Numbered from the stretch's first letter, positions 23,601 through 35,143 are shown. The stretch is 64,000 bases of DNA from Phoronis australis (GCA_002633005.1 NMRA01000106.1:539655-603654); one strand, 5' to 3'. Program-made: numbers and translations. The notes: generated by a model from the letters alone, not told the origin.

Positions 23601-26600
23601 GTGCCGGGATCTAAATCTCGAATGTGTAATGGCTGGTTTGTGTCTTGTGATATAATGCTAAATCATGTGGCAGGTATACATAAATAGCAGAGTAGCCAAT
23701 AATGTAATGCCATTATTTACTAAAGATACAGCGTATTTTATCTTGCCTCCTTTACTTTTTTGGCAGTCACTTCAAAATAACCTGCCATCGGATGTTTTAA
23801 CATTTTCACAGTCCTTACAGAAGATGGGGACAGTTAAAACAAGATGTTACTATGAAGCAAGAATTGGCCGTGTTATCAAGAGCAGTGATTTCTGACACAC
23901 AGCATAATCAAAGACAATTTTTACTTTGTTTCGAAACCAGACTTTTGGAAGAAGTACTGTTATGAAATGGGGCATTCACATGTCAATTTATTTGATAGAC
24001 TACTTTTTAGGAATTGGAAGCAAATCAACTACATGCAAGCCAACGGAAAACAGACAAAATTACCAGGGCTATATTTCACATCCATGACTGCTGAGCACAA
24101 ACAAATTACGTGCAATAACAGTAGCATAAGAATGTCATTGACCGTCATAGTAGCCGTCTGTCGGGCCAGGTCATTCAACGGAAAGCTAAAGAAATGGAAG
24201 CTATTTGCACTTCCCACACGTAATGTGATTAACACAGGTTACCAATACCAGTCCACTGTAATTACTTCTGAGTAACCTAATAGAACTATTTGCTCTTCCT
24301 ATGGCTTGGATATGATCAACTGTACACAAACCTCTCTAAACTGTTGAACTGTGTGATTAACATACTCAGGTAACCAACGCACTGTTAGTAATTATTTCCG
24401 AGTAACCTAATAGAAGGTGTAATTATTTAGTTTAATTGCAATTTTCATGTGGTCCTTTGCTAGCTACACTATGTACAAGATCCAGAGTCACTATCAGCAC
24501 ACTTGAAGTCATGCGCAGCTCACAATTGTTGTTAATATTTTGTGCCTGCAATATTTTGTTATTCATATATTATGATCAGACATCGGTTTGACAATTTGTT
24601 CATGGCATTCCTGGTTTGGAAGTATCTCCAGTTTGTTTATTTAGGGTAGCGCTTGTACACCTACACAGATACCCTATGTTGAACACAATGGATGTTTTAG
24701 AATTCTCAAAATGAGAAGAGCACCAATTTGAGTTGGTATACTGTATTAACTTGCACCGAAGTAGTCATCTTGTGAAGTTTAATCACAGTTTCAAAGACAT
24801 GCGATTATTTGCTGTGTCATCGGAGAACACGCGACATCGTCACATCATGATGAATTCTAAATCAAGCTTATGCCAGTGCATGACAAATTTTTGGCACAAA
24901 ATAAGCCAGGGTTCATTCAGTTGGCTGCTTCGGTGTGTTATTTGTTGACAGTTCTTTCCACCCACCCTCACAAGAAGTTTTTCATTAAGAATTTTGAGCA
25001 TACTACTTGAAATGCAGTGTTAGATGAATCGTCAGTGTCTCGTCTTGAATTTGTGACAGGGTCTGGCAACATTGTTAATAGTGCACTTTTAATCCAGTGG
25101 ATCAAATGTCATGTTCCCACAACTGTGCTTCTTGGGATTCAGGTAGTGTGAATTGTTCAGTGTAGTCATGCTTGCAAAGTGCATGGCAATGTTCACGAGG
25201 ACAACCCTCCTCTCTTTGGAAAACATTGAGCCTATGTATGCAGTTTTTAAATCATTGCCAGGTTTATTTGAGACTACGAGTTCTAGTGACAGGCTTTGGT
25301 CATATACAAGGGTTAAATATCCACAAAGAGCTATCAAAGTTGTTGACATCATGTCGCTAAGAGCGCTGCACACGAGAACATCAGAAAATAAGTCAACATT
25401 CTCAATTACTTTATACAACTGAGTATTGGTGGCATTGGGAACTTGTGTTATGATATGTCATTTACAGTCGGAATTATATAAAAAATTCCTCAAGCACACC
25501 TGACCATCAAAACATAATTATGTGGAAACAGTATTTTACCTGGCTGGTTTCTTTCACACCTACTGCGAAAAGCACTGACTGGGAGTCAACAAGTGAGTAT
25601 GCTTCCCGAATTTATTTTTCATTTGATAATTCCCGCGAAGCTATAACTAAGTTGGCCAAGTGGCTTTACAATTTAGCTTAACCACCAGAATTTGCCATTT
25701 GGCAATTTGGTGACGGAGTTGACTACCGACAACCTAGCAAAAAGAGTGCTTTTTGTTCTGGCCCCCACATAAAAATTTACAGTTAGTAGTGCTGATGGTA
25801 AACCACCATTGAATTTGTCATGTAGAGACTCTCTCAACAGACCCATCCAACCTTTGCGTTTTGAGGTTATGCCTGTTCCAACTTGTTTGTGACTTTAAAC
25901 CTCCCAAGAAAGATTACTTACTTTGAGCCTGACAGAGGACAGCGATGGGAAATCAACCAAAGCCTCCAGGTGTTGCCAGTTGTCAAGTTGAGTTTCACTA
26001 ACACACAAAACCGACAAACTTTGGAAAGGAATGACTTCGTTTGAACAATTTTCTTGAGTTTCCGATACATTCTGTTCATATATCTCACAACTGTGATAAG
26101 TCGACTGTTGACTATCCTCAGTATCTCCAATCTTAACATCCTGCTGACTACCACACGTCTCCCCACTCTTGACATCAAGTTGAATTTTCTTTTTGTAACG
26201 TTCTGTAACACTATTAACAGCCTCTTCAGTCGTGAAGCACAGAAAGTCTTCGATTTCTGAAATCAACTGATTACACTTCTTCATTTCCCATTCAGTCACC
26301 TTTCTGCCCAGTGAAGTGTGGTAAAATATGTTTTCCAAAGGGTTCTTGGAAAGCACTAGAGATCGAAGTTGATTTAAACTGTGAAGTTTCCATATTTCTT
26401 CCCACCTGAAGAAAAAAGAAATATGACAAAGTTCTTAAAATGGTTTTTGTCTTCTTGGTTGAAGGAACGGCTGTACTTTTTGTTAGCCAGCTGAATATAT
26501 TTTCGCTTGTAATCTCTATACAATCTCCCCTCTTCAGCTGTGCGTTAATGAAGCAAAACATAACAGACAAACAAGTTGTTATGATAAGGTGAAAGTTAAA

Positions 26601-29600
26601 TGGTTACTAGTAATGCCTCTTTGGTGTAATTTTCCTCATTGTTTAGTTTAATTATCCACATTGTTTAGTGTAATTATCCACATGGTTTAGAATAATTATC
26701 CACATTGTTTATGATGTGATGGTTTGCCACATGAAATCCTACAACTAGATAACTACACAGAATGGTATGAAAGTCACATTTCAAATCAGCCATCCAGGAA
26801 AACACACAACTCCAACTTTTTGTTTTAAATACCATGTTCAGTATGACACATACATTGATCTTCAGTAAGAATAAGTTTCTCATATCGCACCTCTTGATTT
26901 GATTTCCATTCAGACGAAGACATTCTAAACCCTCCAGTGATTTTGGGTTACCCAGTTCAATCTTTGAATAACCTTTAAGAAAACAAATAATTCAACATAC
27001 ATGCTATTAATAATAGTTTATCAACATTAGTTATTAAGTACAGGTAAAAGCTAAATTGATTCAGAACGTAAAATGTAATTACACTGTCTAATAATATTAT
27101 TCAAATACTATTTTATGCAAATACATTCTGCAATTCAAACAAAATGCGTTGGTATCAGTAAGAAAAACACAATTCCCTCTCGGCCCATCAATTCATGTAC
27201 AATTCCCATATTGCAACAGAAAAATCAATCTGTAAAAGACAGTGCTAGCTCAGTATCAGATCTACACATACAATGTCAAAAATTTTTAATTCAATTTTGG
27301 GCCAAGCATCAGCCTTCAGGCAAGCACACACTTCTATTAAATTATTTCTTTATGAAATCCTTTTCAGCTACATGTACGTCCCCATACTGTAACATCATAG
27401 CAAACCCAAAATGTAGTTTTTGTTCATGTTTTCAGATGAAACCCTTTGTTTTTAAAACGGCCTTTTGGCAACTTACCCATTCACTGCCAAACAGCTGGTT
27501 GGCAAGTTAAAAAGGGATAACCACACCTTAACAGTGGGCAGGACGTCAGTTTTATCCAATGATGAATAAAATTCAAGTTTTTTGATTGTTTTAAAGAAAT
27601 TTCTGTCGAATGCTTAACTGTCGCATTCAGTTTCATGCAGTGGACTATAAATTGACAATCTTCCATCTTTATCCAGCTCAAATTCTGATTTCAGATCCAA
27701 GTTTTTGCAAAGTCAGACGTGAGATGAGGTATCTACCACAGCAAGCGTAAGAATTTGAAAGTCACTGATAGAAAACATTCAGGGTACCAGAGTACAAACA
27801 CTATGCAGTGAGGACTTCCAAGTGCCTAGCTATAGGAACAATTGCAAGGCACTGGTACATTTCAATATGAACGAGTGCAATACACACAATCTCAAAACAA
27901 CAGTTAGGTTACTATCAAATTCGCATTTTATCAGTGACTTCCACAATCTAATGAATGACTGGATAGCACGTGTTCAAATTTGCCATTCCATATATGGCTG
28001 CCTCAACATAAAACGTTACATCATAAAACAAAGTAAGGGATCTTTCCCCGAGTTTCATAACAATTGTCCAACAAACAACAACTTTAGAGCTTTTTAGTAA
28101 TTGCATCCATGTTCTACGTATCCTGAAAATTTGCTTGGCACTGGGAAAATCAGTTCTGAAAACACTTGGCAGTAAAAGAGTTAAAAATCATTAAAATTAA
28201 AACTTAACTTCTCTCTAAGGTACCGGCCTACTTTCCTCACCAGGATAACTTTTAATTTCCTTTATATCGTTTAAATATTGAATTCCAACTCATAAAACCA
28301 TTTATGATTCCATACAGTATTATTTAAGGTGCTGAAGTTGTGCAGGACAGTAATACCCTGGCTGTTAGTTGGCATTCCCATCCTTTTGCTTCTCGATTTA
28401 TTTGCACTATAGTTACTAGAAGACTTCATAAATTTTCAAGACTTCAGGAAAAAAAACCACAAACAAGACTAACATGAGTGCACCAAGTGACAATTTGAAT
28501 GTTTGAAAATATGTGATAAAATTTCAAAAATTTAGGACACAATATGATGGAGAAGTGAAATTTTATTCTCTCATCTGTTCTTAAAAGATTTGTGGCACTA
28601 AATTAACGAGATATTTAAGTGTTCCACACCTACAAAGAGGCAATATTTTGAAATTAGTCCTCAACGACTTTAGAAATTAAAAGGAAGTTACCTTTGGCAA
28701 TTATCTTGTGATCATCAAACCTTGGAAAAATATGGGTTGAAAGTGAGGAAGAGGCATTTACCTTAAAAGGGCCCTGAAACGCGATGAACAGACTAAATTG
28801 CAATATTGAAAGTGGTTCTCTGCCACTGAAACAATTCAACCTGTTCACCAGGTATTTTTACAGTTTTGGCATAAAGATTTTTAATTTAAAAAACAATCTG
28901 TCAACTACTCGCCACTTCGTCGATTCTTTTCCCACAAGACAAAGCACGTCTCCTTACTTGGTATGGCAACATAGACATAGCACATTTCCCTTATATGGAA
29001 AATGTGACCTTTGACCTAAAATGACTTCAAGCAACTGACTGAGCGCATGCGCACATTAAGTGGATGGAGATTAGAAACTATGTGGTGCTACACTTTTTCC
29101 TTCACGCGTATTTCAAAATATAATGCATTTTGTGATTTTTTTGGAAATTTCCTCACAGGGGAAAGTATTCTGTACTCTCTGGATGTTGCGAGATGCTACT
29201 TTCGTCACACGTGTTTAAAAGATATTTTTGACAAACTTTCGCGTTCCATGCCTCTTTAAGCAGCTATGACATTGTGCTCTGACCAAGAAGCAAGCTTTTG
29301 ATTTAGAGAATTTACTGATCTAAAATTGGACTCAACGTGTTTCTTAATCAGATGAGAAGTGATTTCTGATTTTCCAAAGAACTGGTATTTGATCCCTCGA
29401 GACCACGCTCAGTGAATATAATGACAAACCAACTTATAGAGCCTGGATTAAGACAATAATGAAAGCTCTGAAATCACCTCCAATCTGACTAGGCAACAGT
29501 TTGAGACCAATCTCATAATAATAAGCCATTTAAATCAAGAGCTGATTTTTTGATGGAAATTGGATTTAATTACCGCTTCACGTCAAATACTACCAAGTAA

Positions 29601-32600
29601 CGAATGTTTGAAAATTCAGCCAACCAATATCTATAGCCCAAAGCTACCTCCCTCTCAATGTCAAAAGTGAGTGTTTGAGGTGGCAAGCTGATTTTCTTCC
29701 AAAACAGGAAAACTAAGGCTGTGGAATTCATGTTTTCACAGCATGCATTGCCCAGTGCCTTTGTATACTGCAAGCAAGTTCCTTTTCAAAACACATTCAA
29801 TAAAGTCTGCGTGAAGTAAAAAACAATCCAACAAATTTCCATTAATCTGATGCTAAGACAGTAGCTGCATACCATTTTCACAGACATGCAACTCCTTTAG
29901 ACAGGGGAGATAAGAACAGAGCAACATGATGTCTCGCCAACTGATCCCCGTACTGTTCATAACCAAGTTCTCGACACCAGTCAGTTGTCTGTTCCACTTT
30001 TCAAGAGCATCCTGAAACGAACAATTCATTAGGATGAAGGGTAGAGAAAAAAGTAATGTAATTGTTTCTAAAATTTGGTACAAGCTCCGGTCTTGAGCAA
30101 ATTTTTTCACTGGACCAAATTGAAGAATTTTTACCAGCATCCAGACAGTACATAATTTCAGCAAAATAATATGTCCTTGACCAAGTTCACATAGCCAGGA
30201 ACCAATTCCCTGCTTTTGTGGAGAAAAACAATTACAAAAGACAAAATTATGATTATCCTGAAGCATTTCAAAAGTTTCCGAGGGTTTGCATTTCTCCCAC
30301 GGCATGAGAAAACTGGGTTCCTTTCCAGAGAACATGATATAAAAATGCACAACCATCAACAAAGCAATTTCAAATTCCCTTTTAATATTTTGCTCCAATG
30401 AATGTAGTCGATGGACACAGTTACAAGGCTGAGTCTCTGCGCTCCTTTAAATCCCAATGATGGACCAACAGCCATCAATACCTATACCCCCTCCTCCAAA
30501 TTCCACAAAGTTGAACACATTCGCCAAAAATGCTCAATATACAGGATGAACTCCATACGAAGGGACAAGTCCCGGTGAGGAATTTGGTCCCTCAGACTAA
30601 AGTTTGGTCACCAGGTATGAGGCATTCTTGGCACATGTATAATTCAGGGATTTGTACTGCCGGTTTGGTGTCTACATGTCTGAGAATGGTATAGAGGACA
30701 TTAGCTGGATTAAGAGACAGAAACGTGGAATGGAATAATTTCTATACCTCTACAATGCCCACTGTAGTAGGAGATCGTATGCTTACATCTCCAATTAAGA
30801 CATGAAGTACATACTCCTTAGATGATTAATGGGCTTTTCATGTGACAAAAATATGTTTGTTAAAAAGCATCAAGTTTAACAGGAACATGACACCAACTAC
30901 TCAACAGATCACTTTCCATTCACAACCACAGGCTGGAAAAACAATTTATTTTGCTTTTGGACTGAAAAAAGAATTATTTTGCCTGCTTAATTTGTTATAA
31001 GCTGGACCTCAGCCAGGCTTTTTGTGATGCACAAACCGTGAGAAAAAGGTGGAATGGTAATGTCAACACATAGACTTTATTTGCAAGTCTCGAAGGGCAT
31101 TTGATTTTCTCCAATAACTCAACATGACTTTGCTATCAACAAAAATCTGATACTTGTTCCAGAAGTACTCACAATTGTTTCTCCATCCACCCAAACTAAA
31201 CATTAGCTTTAATTTCAACAGAATTTTTCATGCTCTTTGTGATTTTCAGTTGTTCTTCTTTTACTTAATTGTGTTTTGCATGACAGTAAATTTATCTTAT
31301 GAAGTTGTGGCAATATATATCACTTCTGATTCAATAAGTTGCGGCAATATATATCACATCTAATTCAATAAGTCATGGCAATGTATATCACATCTGATTC
31401 AATAAGTAGTGGCAATGTATATCACATCTGATTCAATAAGTTGTGGCAATATATATCACACATCTGATTCAATAAGTTGTGGCAATATATATCACACATC
31501 TGATTCAATAAGTTGTGGCAATATATATCACACATCTGATTCAATAAGTTGTGGCAATATATATCACACATCTGATTCAATAAGTTGTGGCAATATATAT
31601 ATCACATCTGAATCAATAAGTTGTGGCAATATATATCACACATGTGATTCAATAAGTTGTGGCTTATACATCACACATCTGATTCAATAAGCTGTGGCAA
31701 TATATATCACATCTGATTCAATACTTCACTGTTGTAATTTACTATTACAAGGAGACTAGGCTAGCGATTTCCTACCTGACAGTTAATCAAAGGATTGCCA
31801 CTGATGTTAAAAAACTTCACACGGGGTAGTTCAGCAAGCAGTGTCAGGCAGTCAGCACAAGTGAGGTGATTGTTAGACAGATCAAGGTCCACTATGTTAG
31901 GGCATAACTTGGCCAGTCCACCTGTTGGAAATCCCAAGTGAGAGAGGCGACACCTGTCTAATACCTGAAAGTAGAAATTTTAAAAGATTTAAATCTTAAA
32001 AGCCTGAAACAAAGAGTAAAAGTGTCTCGTAACATATTTGTAAGGTCCAGCATGTACAACATTAAAGTAATAATGCAATATATGTCATACACTGACTATA
32101 TACCTTTAGTGTACTATACAGTGTACAATAAGCTAACTATACGTCTTGCATCATCTATCATTTTCATCTGAAAATTTCGAAGCACACCACACAGGACAGT
32201 GACACATAAAATGAAGCTCATCTTCAATCTGACCAGTGTTGGAGATGTCACCAATTCTTTAACTCTTGGGTAGACCTGTATGGCGTACTTTTTCAATTTA
32301 AAGCTTGACGTGTATTGAGCACCAAAACTGAACGTGAGTATTTGCCTCGGATAGGAGTCTAAACAGTACGGGTATTTCTCACAACACAGTTCCGTTCTGA
32401 TAATACTCTTGTTCTTGGTTCAAGTGACCACACTCTCTACAGAGTATTATGTCACAGACTGTATAATGTAAATGAAAATCATCAAAGACAAAAACAGCTA
32501 TAAACAAGTTTAAAAATACATACATAGTGGACGACGCTTCATTTGGTTAACATAACTAGGTCGTTTACAGATGGGGCAGGCACTTGCGTGGCTGCCACAG

Positions 32601-34849
32601 ATGGAGGCACCTAACTATGTTACTTCAGAAAGGCAGATAGCTTGCTGACAAAGATGTCAAGAGACGGAACCGATGTAATGTAGTCTGGCAAGCTATTCCA
32701 GTCCACGACGGTTCTAGGAAAGAATGTCTTTTCCTGTAATCTGTCACATTTGTTAGAAAATGTTATAATTGGATGACCTTTCTGGCACGGATACCAAAGA
32801 GAGCAGGATCTGCAACAGGGGCAACATCAGAGTTGATGATCACTCCAACTTTTTATCATACTTGTGAAACACTTTCAGCGTAGATTTTGAATCTGTGGCT
32901 GAGGGTAGGCCAGTTCAAGGTTTCTAACAGTGACCTAACAGAGGACAGGCTCAACTGAACAGTATCGTGACCCAATGAGCAGCTCTCCTTTGTACTTTCT
33001 CTACAGCAGTAATACTTTTGTGGGTATAGGGGTCCCAAACAATAGAGGCATATTCCAAGGTGGGTGGAACCATTGTTTTATGCGCAAAACTCCTTAAATC
33101 ATTGTCTGCTTATACGCAAGTTTCGCTGAAGAAACCCTAGTTTTATTTGCTTACTAGTATGCGGGATGACCATTTGAGGTCATGTGAGATGGTAACGCCC
33201 ATATATTTAGCCTCCTTGACTGACTCTAGCAAGTGATTGTGAAGTACACACGAGGTTGGCTGGATAATACATTAAAATAATGAATTATTAATTACAATTC
33301 TGAATGTCAGACAATTAGTCTCTGACAAAATTCAGATAGAAATCAATGTCACCCGGCCAAAAAATGTTCTGTGCAGTATATGAATCTGTGCAATATGTGA
33401 TGACGTCATTTGCACCTGTGATGTCATCCACATACAGCACAGAGAGAGCAAATTCGCTGCGTGGTATACCAATCTGCTCACATTACAAATCTTACCACGT
33501 GATTGAATGTGGAACGCTTGTTATGAGCACACCTGATGACCCAGTGATTATTGTGTAATGTGTATGCATTCTAATTGACATGTCTGGACAAGCGTATACT
33601 GAAGTAGGATGCATAGACATCCATCTTGTATCCTTAAACAATAACACTAGTACAAGAAATTCAGCGAAAGCCTAGTTTACAGCAGAACATAACCATACTT
33701 ATCCAAAACACAAAAGGAATCATTTTCAAAAATTATACGATCATGCTCCGTAGAGTAATAGGAGAGAGTGCTGTTACACGTAAAACATAGAAAGGTTTTG
33801 TAACATAGTGTGAGGTTTAGTATATTATCTTCAACCTATAGGTAAGTATTTGCTGATAATCCGTTCATGCGTAACTGGTGGTCTTTGCCCTTCATACCTG
33901 GCCTTGCCCATGGACGGTTGACCAGTGACCAGTGTTGACGACTTTGTTAATAAGTAAAATGTTTATTTTACATGGTTATAGAACAGATTAACAGCAAAAC
34001 AGTAGCAAAAGTGCTAGTGACCCATATAAAATGAGAAATTAATGTGTACAAATGAGGTAGAAGGGCTATGCACAGAAAGTTTACAAACATACATGACTTA
34101 TCAAGCATCAAAAGACAGTATATATTTGACAGTGTAGGCAAAGTTGGCATTCACAAGCACAAGCTTGGCTTATATGGTGACTAAAACCATTTGTAAAGAT
34201 TTTGAGATCTTGGCAACATTCAGGTAACTTGTTGAATGTTCCACTAAGATACCCCCTGGTGGTGAATAGAATTAAGCTCATAGGGAATAGGATGTAGTGG
34301 TGAACCTTACAACACCATAGTGTTTTTCTCCCGTACCTCACACAGGCGTCCTCAGCTTCTGATCATCCTCATATAGTGTATTGGGAAATATCAGAAGCTG
34401 AGAACGCCTTTGGTACCTCATACGGCAGACTTTGAGCAACACCTTGGAGAGGGTAAGGGCCTATCTGAGTAACTGATTCATATGCCACCCCAAGACATTG
34501 AAGTACTAGCCTTTGAACAAAAAAGCGGAGTGAAGTTTGATTTAGACAGTAAGATGGAATACGACGACTGCATTGAACAATGATTTAACGAGTACTTGAT
34601 ACGATGTCTTGCGATAACACTGCACAAAGAAATTACCACGTTCCGCAAATATCCAAGCTCAGCTTCCGAATCGTTCTTGGGTTTTGAAACAAATTCAATG
34701 ACGAATCCATTTGTTTCGAGATCATCATCGCCTGTACAATATTTCTCTTTCAAAGCTTCAACAAACGAAATTTTTCGAGGTAATCGCTCTTTTGTGGTTC
34801 TCGCAATGCTTCGGCTGTATCTGTTTTGCCTTGCAGCTGTGGCAGCCAT
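14501..34849 (-). CDS. TBCEL: Tubulin-specific chaperone E-like protein (LRR + ubiquitin-like), nine exons
   Basis: TBCE-like (LRRC35) cytosolic protein. The family binds tubulin and promotes microtubule/tubulin turnover, and lacks the CAP-Gly domain of TBCE. Minus-strand join: 34849-34637, 31964-31776, 30011-29873, 26972-26891, 26405-25922, 22432-22374, 18363-18227, 17293-17125, 14657-14501. That is 1629 nt, 542 aa, with every phase matching. N-terminal 'ISFVEALKEKYC' matches the family opening. Leucine-rich repeats span roughly residues 65-370 ('IVDLDLSNNHLT', 'VENLVMNSTGISW', 'LECLRLNGNQIK', 'LRSLVLSKNPLENI', 'FPSLSSVRLK'). An LRR cap follows ('EEDRRKLFIASLPNIQFLN', 'ERHFIRFFLEQ'), then a C-terminal ubiquitin-like domain from about residue 435 ('GDQIIVVDR'). 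It is about 120 residues longer than vertebrate TBCEL, mostly because of an ~85-95 residue insertion in exon 5. The gene spans about 20 kb through repeat-filled introns. Confidence 0.93.
14658..17124. other. TBCEL intron 8, nothing recognised
   Basis: 2.5 kb of AT-rich intron. The ORFs at 14741-14998, 14918-15325 and others have no motifs and no splice-compatible relationship to the gene. Confidence 0.6.
17125..17293 (-). CDS. TBCEL: TBCEL coding exon 8
   Basis: Acceptor tttcgtag|GTAAAA; donor CTCAG|gtatct, phase 2. It encodes 'LVDVDIGFGFQEWAEMDI' and 'VHVTEPVGKLRIYVSK', the start of the ubiquitin-like domain. Confidence 0.9.
18227..18363 (-). CDS. TBCEL: TBCEL coding exon 7
   Basis: Acceptor tttcttccag|TTTGCC; donor AACATG|gtaact, phase 1. 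It encodes 'LPNIQFLNSSEVTCTERDKA' and 'ERHFIRFFLEQ'. The ORF extending further upstream on the minus strand is intron. Confidence 0.92.
19600..19800. repeat. Single arm of the 5-kb-region foldback family
   Basis: Shares ccatatgccgga, cttttcggcaaattatg and caaatactcctgcaatcc with the foldback arm at 5020-5200, in the same order and spacing. No second arm was seen nearby. It sits inside the 18.7-21.8 kb transposon. Confidence 0.6.
20843..21103 (+). pseudogene. CXC-type cysteine-rich fragment of a transposon protein
   Basis: Open frame containing the cysteine pattern 'CKCKKNMCAGK...CNAGSNCTEMCSCDNCSN', resembling CXC (tesmin/TSO1-like) DNA-binding clusters that end several transposon proteins. 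It lies inside the TAA-flanked element. There is no intact upstream ORF, so it is a remnant. Confidence 0.55.
22374..22432 (-). CDS. TBCEL: TBCEL coding exon 6
   Basis: Only 59 nt. Acceptor aactcag|GGGATA; donor TTGCAAG|gtaaga, phase 2. It encodes 'GISLAKTVPEEDRRKLFIA', the LRR-cap segment. It is too short to stand out as an ORF but is required by frame and alignment. Confidence 0.9.
22433..25921. other. TBCEL intron 5, no gene seen
   Basis: 3.5 kb without a supported gene. A ~150-bp unit is imperfectly duplicated at about 24220-24290 and 24350-24420 (both end gagtaacctaatagaa). The other ORFs lack motifs. Confidence 0.5.
25922..26405 (-). CDS. TBCEL: TBCEL coding exon 5 with lineage-specific insertion
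   Basis: Acceptor cttcag|GTGGGA; donor CTCAAA|gtaagt, 484 nt. It starts with LRRs 'LRSLVLSKNPLENI' and ends 'LVDFPSLSSVRLK'. Between them lies a hydrophilic, Glu/Gln/Ser-rich insertion of roughly 85-95 residues (about residues 236-332) that contains a near-repeat (DVKSGETCGSQQ / DVKIGDTEDSQQ). Vertebrate TBCEL has about ten residues there. Confidence 0.9.
26891..26972 (-). CDS. TBCEL: TBCEL coding exon 4
   Basis: Acceptor cttaaag|GTTATT; donor AAGAG|gtgcga, phase 2. A short exon encoding one LRR, 'LEGLECLRLNGNQIK'. Phases fit exons 3 and 5 exactly. Confidence 0.88.
26973..28766. other. TBCEL intron 3 (5' half on the plus map), nothing recognised
   Basis: AT-rich intron. Neither the 131-aa ORF at 27115-27510 nor its neighbours shows a domain or a splice-compatible position in the gene. 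Confidence 0.5.
28767..29255. mobile_element. 489-bp TTAA-flanked MITE, full copy
   Basis: Flanked by TTAA at 28763-28766 and 29256-29259. The left end is aagggccctgaaacgcg and the right end cgcgttccatgcctct, which are imperfect inverses. The interior shares blocks with 52437-52797 (gtggttctctgccactga, gagcgcatgcgc). TTAA duplications point to piggyBac- or Kolobok-type mobilisation. It has no coding capacity. It lies in TBCEL intron 3. Confidence 0.8.
29873..30011 (-). CDS. TBCEL: TBCEL coding exon 3
   Basis: Acceptor cgtttcag|GATGCT; donor AAAATG|gtatgc, leaving phase 1. It encodes 'GVENLVMNSTGISWRDIMLL' and 'LPCLKELHVCENG'. Confidence 0.92.
30012..31295. other. TBCEL intron 2, part without recognised features
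   Basis: Intron sequence. The 181-aa minus ORF at 29853-30398 is exon 3 plus read-through into this intron, so only 29873-30011 of it is coding. Confidence 0.6.
31296..31730. repeat. Minisatellite, 36-38 bp unit, about 11 copies
   Basis: Tandem units of the form tgattcaataagttgtggc followed by aatatatatcacacatc. Unit length varies by a few bases (cacatc versus cacacatc; one unit lacks the aatatat block). The middle copies are nearly identical, the outer ones diverged. It lies in TBCEL intron 2, about 50 bases from exon 2's splice donor. The 93-aa ORF across it is the repeat read in frame. Confidence 0.95.
31776..31964 (-). CDS. TBCEL: TBCEL coding exon 2
   Basis: 63 codons, phase 0 at both ends. 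Acceptor ctttcag|GTATTA; donor TGTCAG|gtagga. It encodes LRRs 'NIVDLDLSNNHLTCADCL' and 'VKFFNISGNPL'. Confidence 0.92.
32590..33275 (-). mobile_element. LINE ORF2 C-terminal fragment (CR1/jockey-like)
   Basis: The minus strand reads as the region after the RT palm. The blocks 'EAKYMGVTISHDLKWSS' and 'LEYASIVWDPYTHKS', then 'ITAVEKVQRRAAHWV', match the conserved C-terminal block of CR1/jockey-type LINE polymerases. There are several stops and frame changes, and it is truncated 5'. It is inserted in TBCEL intron 1 in the same orientation as the gene. Confidence 0.8.
33276..34330. other. TBCEL intron 1, no gene seen
   Basis: About 1 kb of intron without recognised coding or repeat structure. 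Confidence 0.5.
34346..34411. mobile_element. Small palindromic MITE, copy 2
   Basis: Near-perfect inverted arms aggcgtcctcagcttctgat and atcagaagctgagaacgcct (one mismatch) around a ~26-bp AT-rich loop. It is flanked by an 11-bp imperfect direct repeat, gtacctcacac / gtacctcatac, which looks like an expanded target duplication. It is related to the element at 4336-4440. Confidence 0.75.
34637..34849 (-). CDS. TBCEL: TBCEL coding exon 1
   Basis: 71 codons from the ATG at 34849-34847 to the donor AACGTG|gtaatt, phase 0. The first ~25 residues are basic, then 'ISFVEALKEKYC' aligns with the family start. The alternative donor AAC|gtggta, three bases earlier in transcription, would also keep the frame. 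Confidence 0.85.
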
Positions 34850-35143
34850 TGTATTAACAGGTATTCCATTAACAAATATGCTACTCGTTCTATTTTAGTG
34901 AATTACCAACTCATCCGTTGAACACTTTTAAAAATAGGTCATGTTTTGTATCGACGGAGTGACTACTTGCTTGCATATTGATTGGTCAAAATACTCTTCC
35001 CTTTACTCTCTGGTTCACTGCATGTCCGCTAGGAGGACAGGCAGGGAAACAGCAGTGACTAGCCGTGGTACCGGGCGGGCAGATCGTCGGGCTAGGCATC
35101 CGGTACTGCACGTCCAGCACAGGCTACCGATCTTGACCCAGTG
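34850..35143. promoter_or_regulatory. TBCEL: Presumed TBCEL promoter/5' leader region
   Basis: Sequence immediately upstream of the TBCEL start on the minus strand, before repeats begin at 35144. No TATA, initiator or CpG-island-like feature could be defined. The call rests on position only. Confidence 0.3.

Noticed and set aside
29853-30398. 181-aa minus-strand ORF as a separate gene
   Set aside because: It is TBCEL exon 3 (29873-30011) plus upstream intron; the acceptor and phases place the coding limits inside it.
31409-31690. Repetitive protein (TSDSISCGNIYH repeats)
   Set aside because: Produced by reading the minisatellite in frame; it lies in an intron and there is no independent support.
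31296-31730. CRISPR-like array
   Set aside because: Direct tandem repeats without unique spacers, in a eukaryotic intron.
34108-34341. Minus ORF near 34.1-34.3 kb as a further TBCEL exon
   Set aside because: Exons 1 and 2 already join in phase and align continuously with the family; no splice sites or LRR pattern here.
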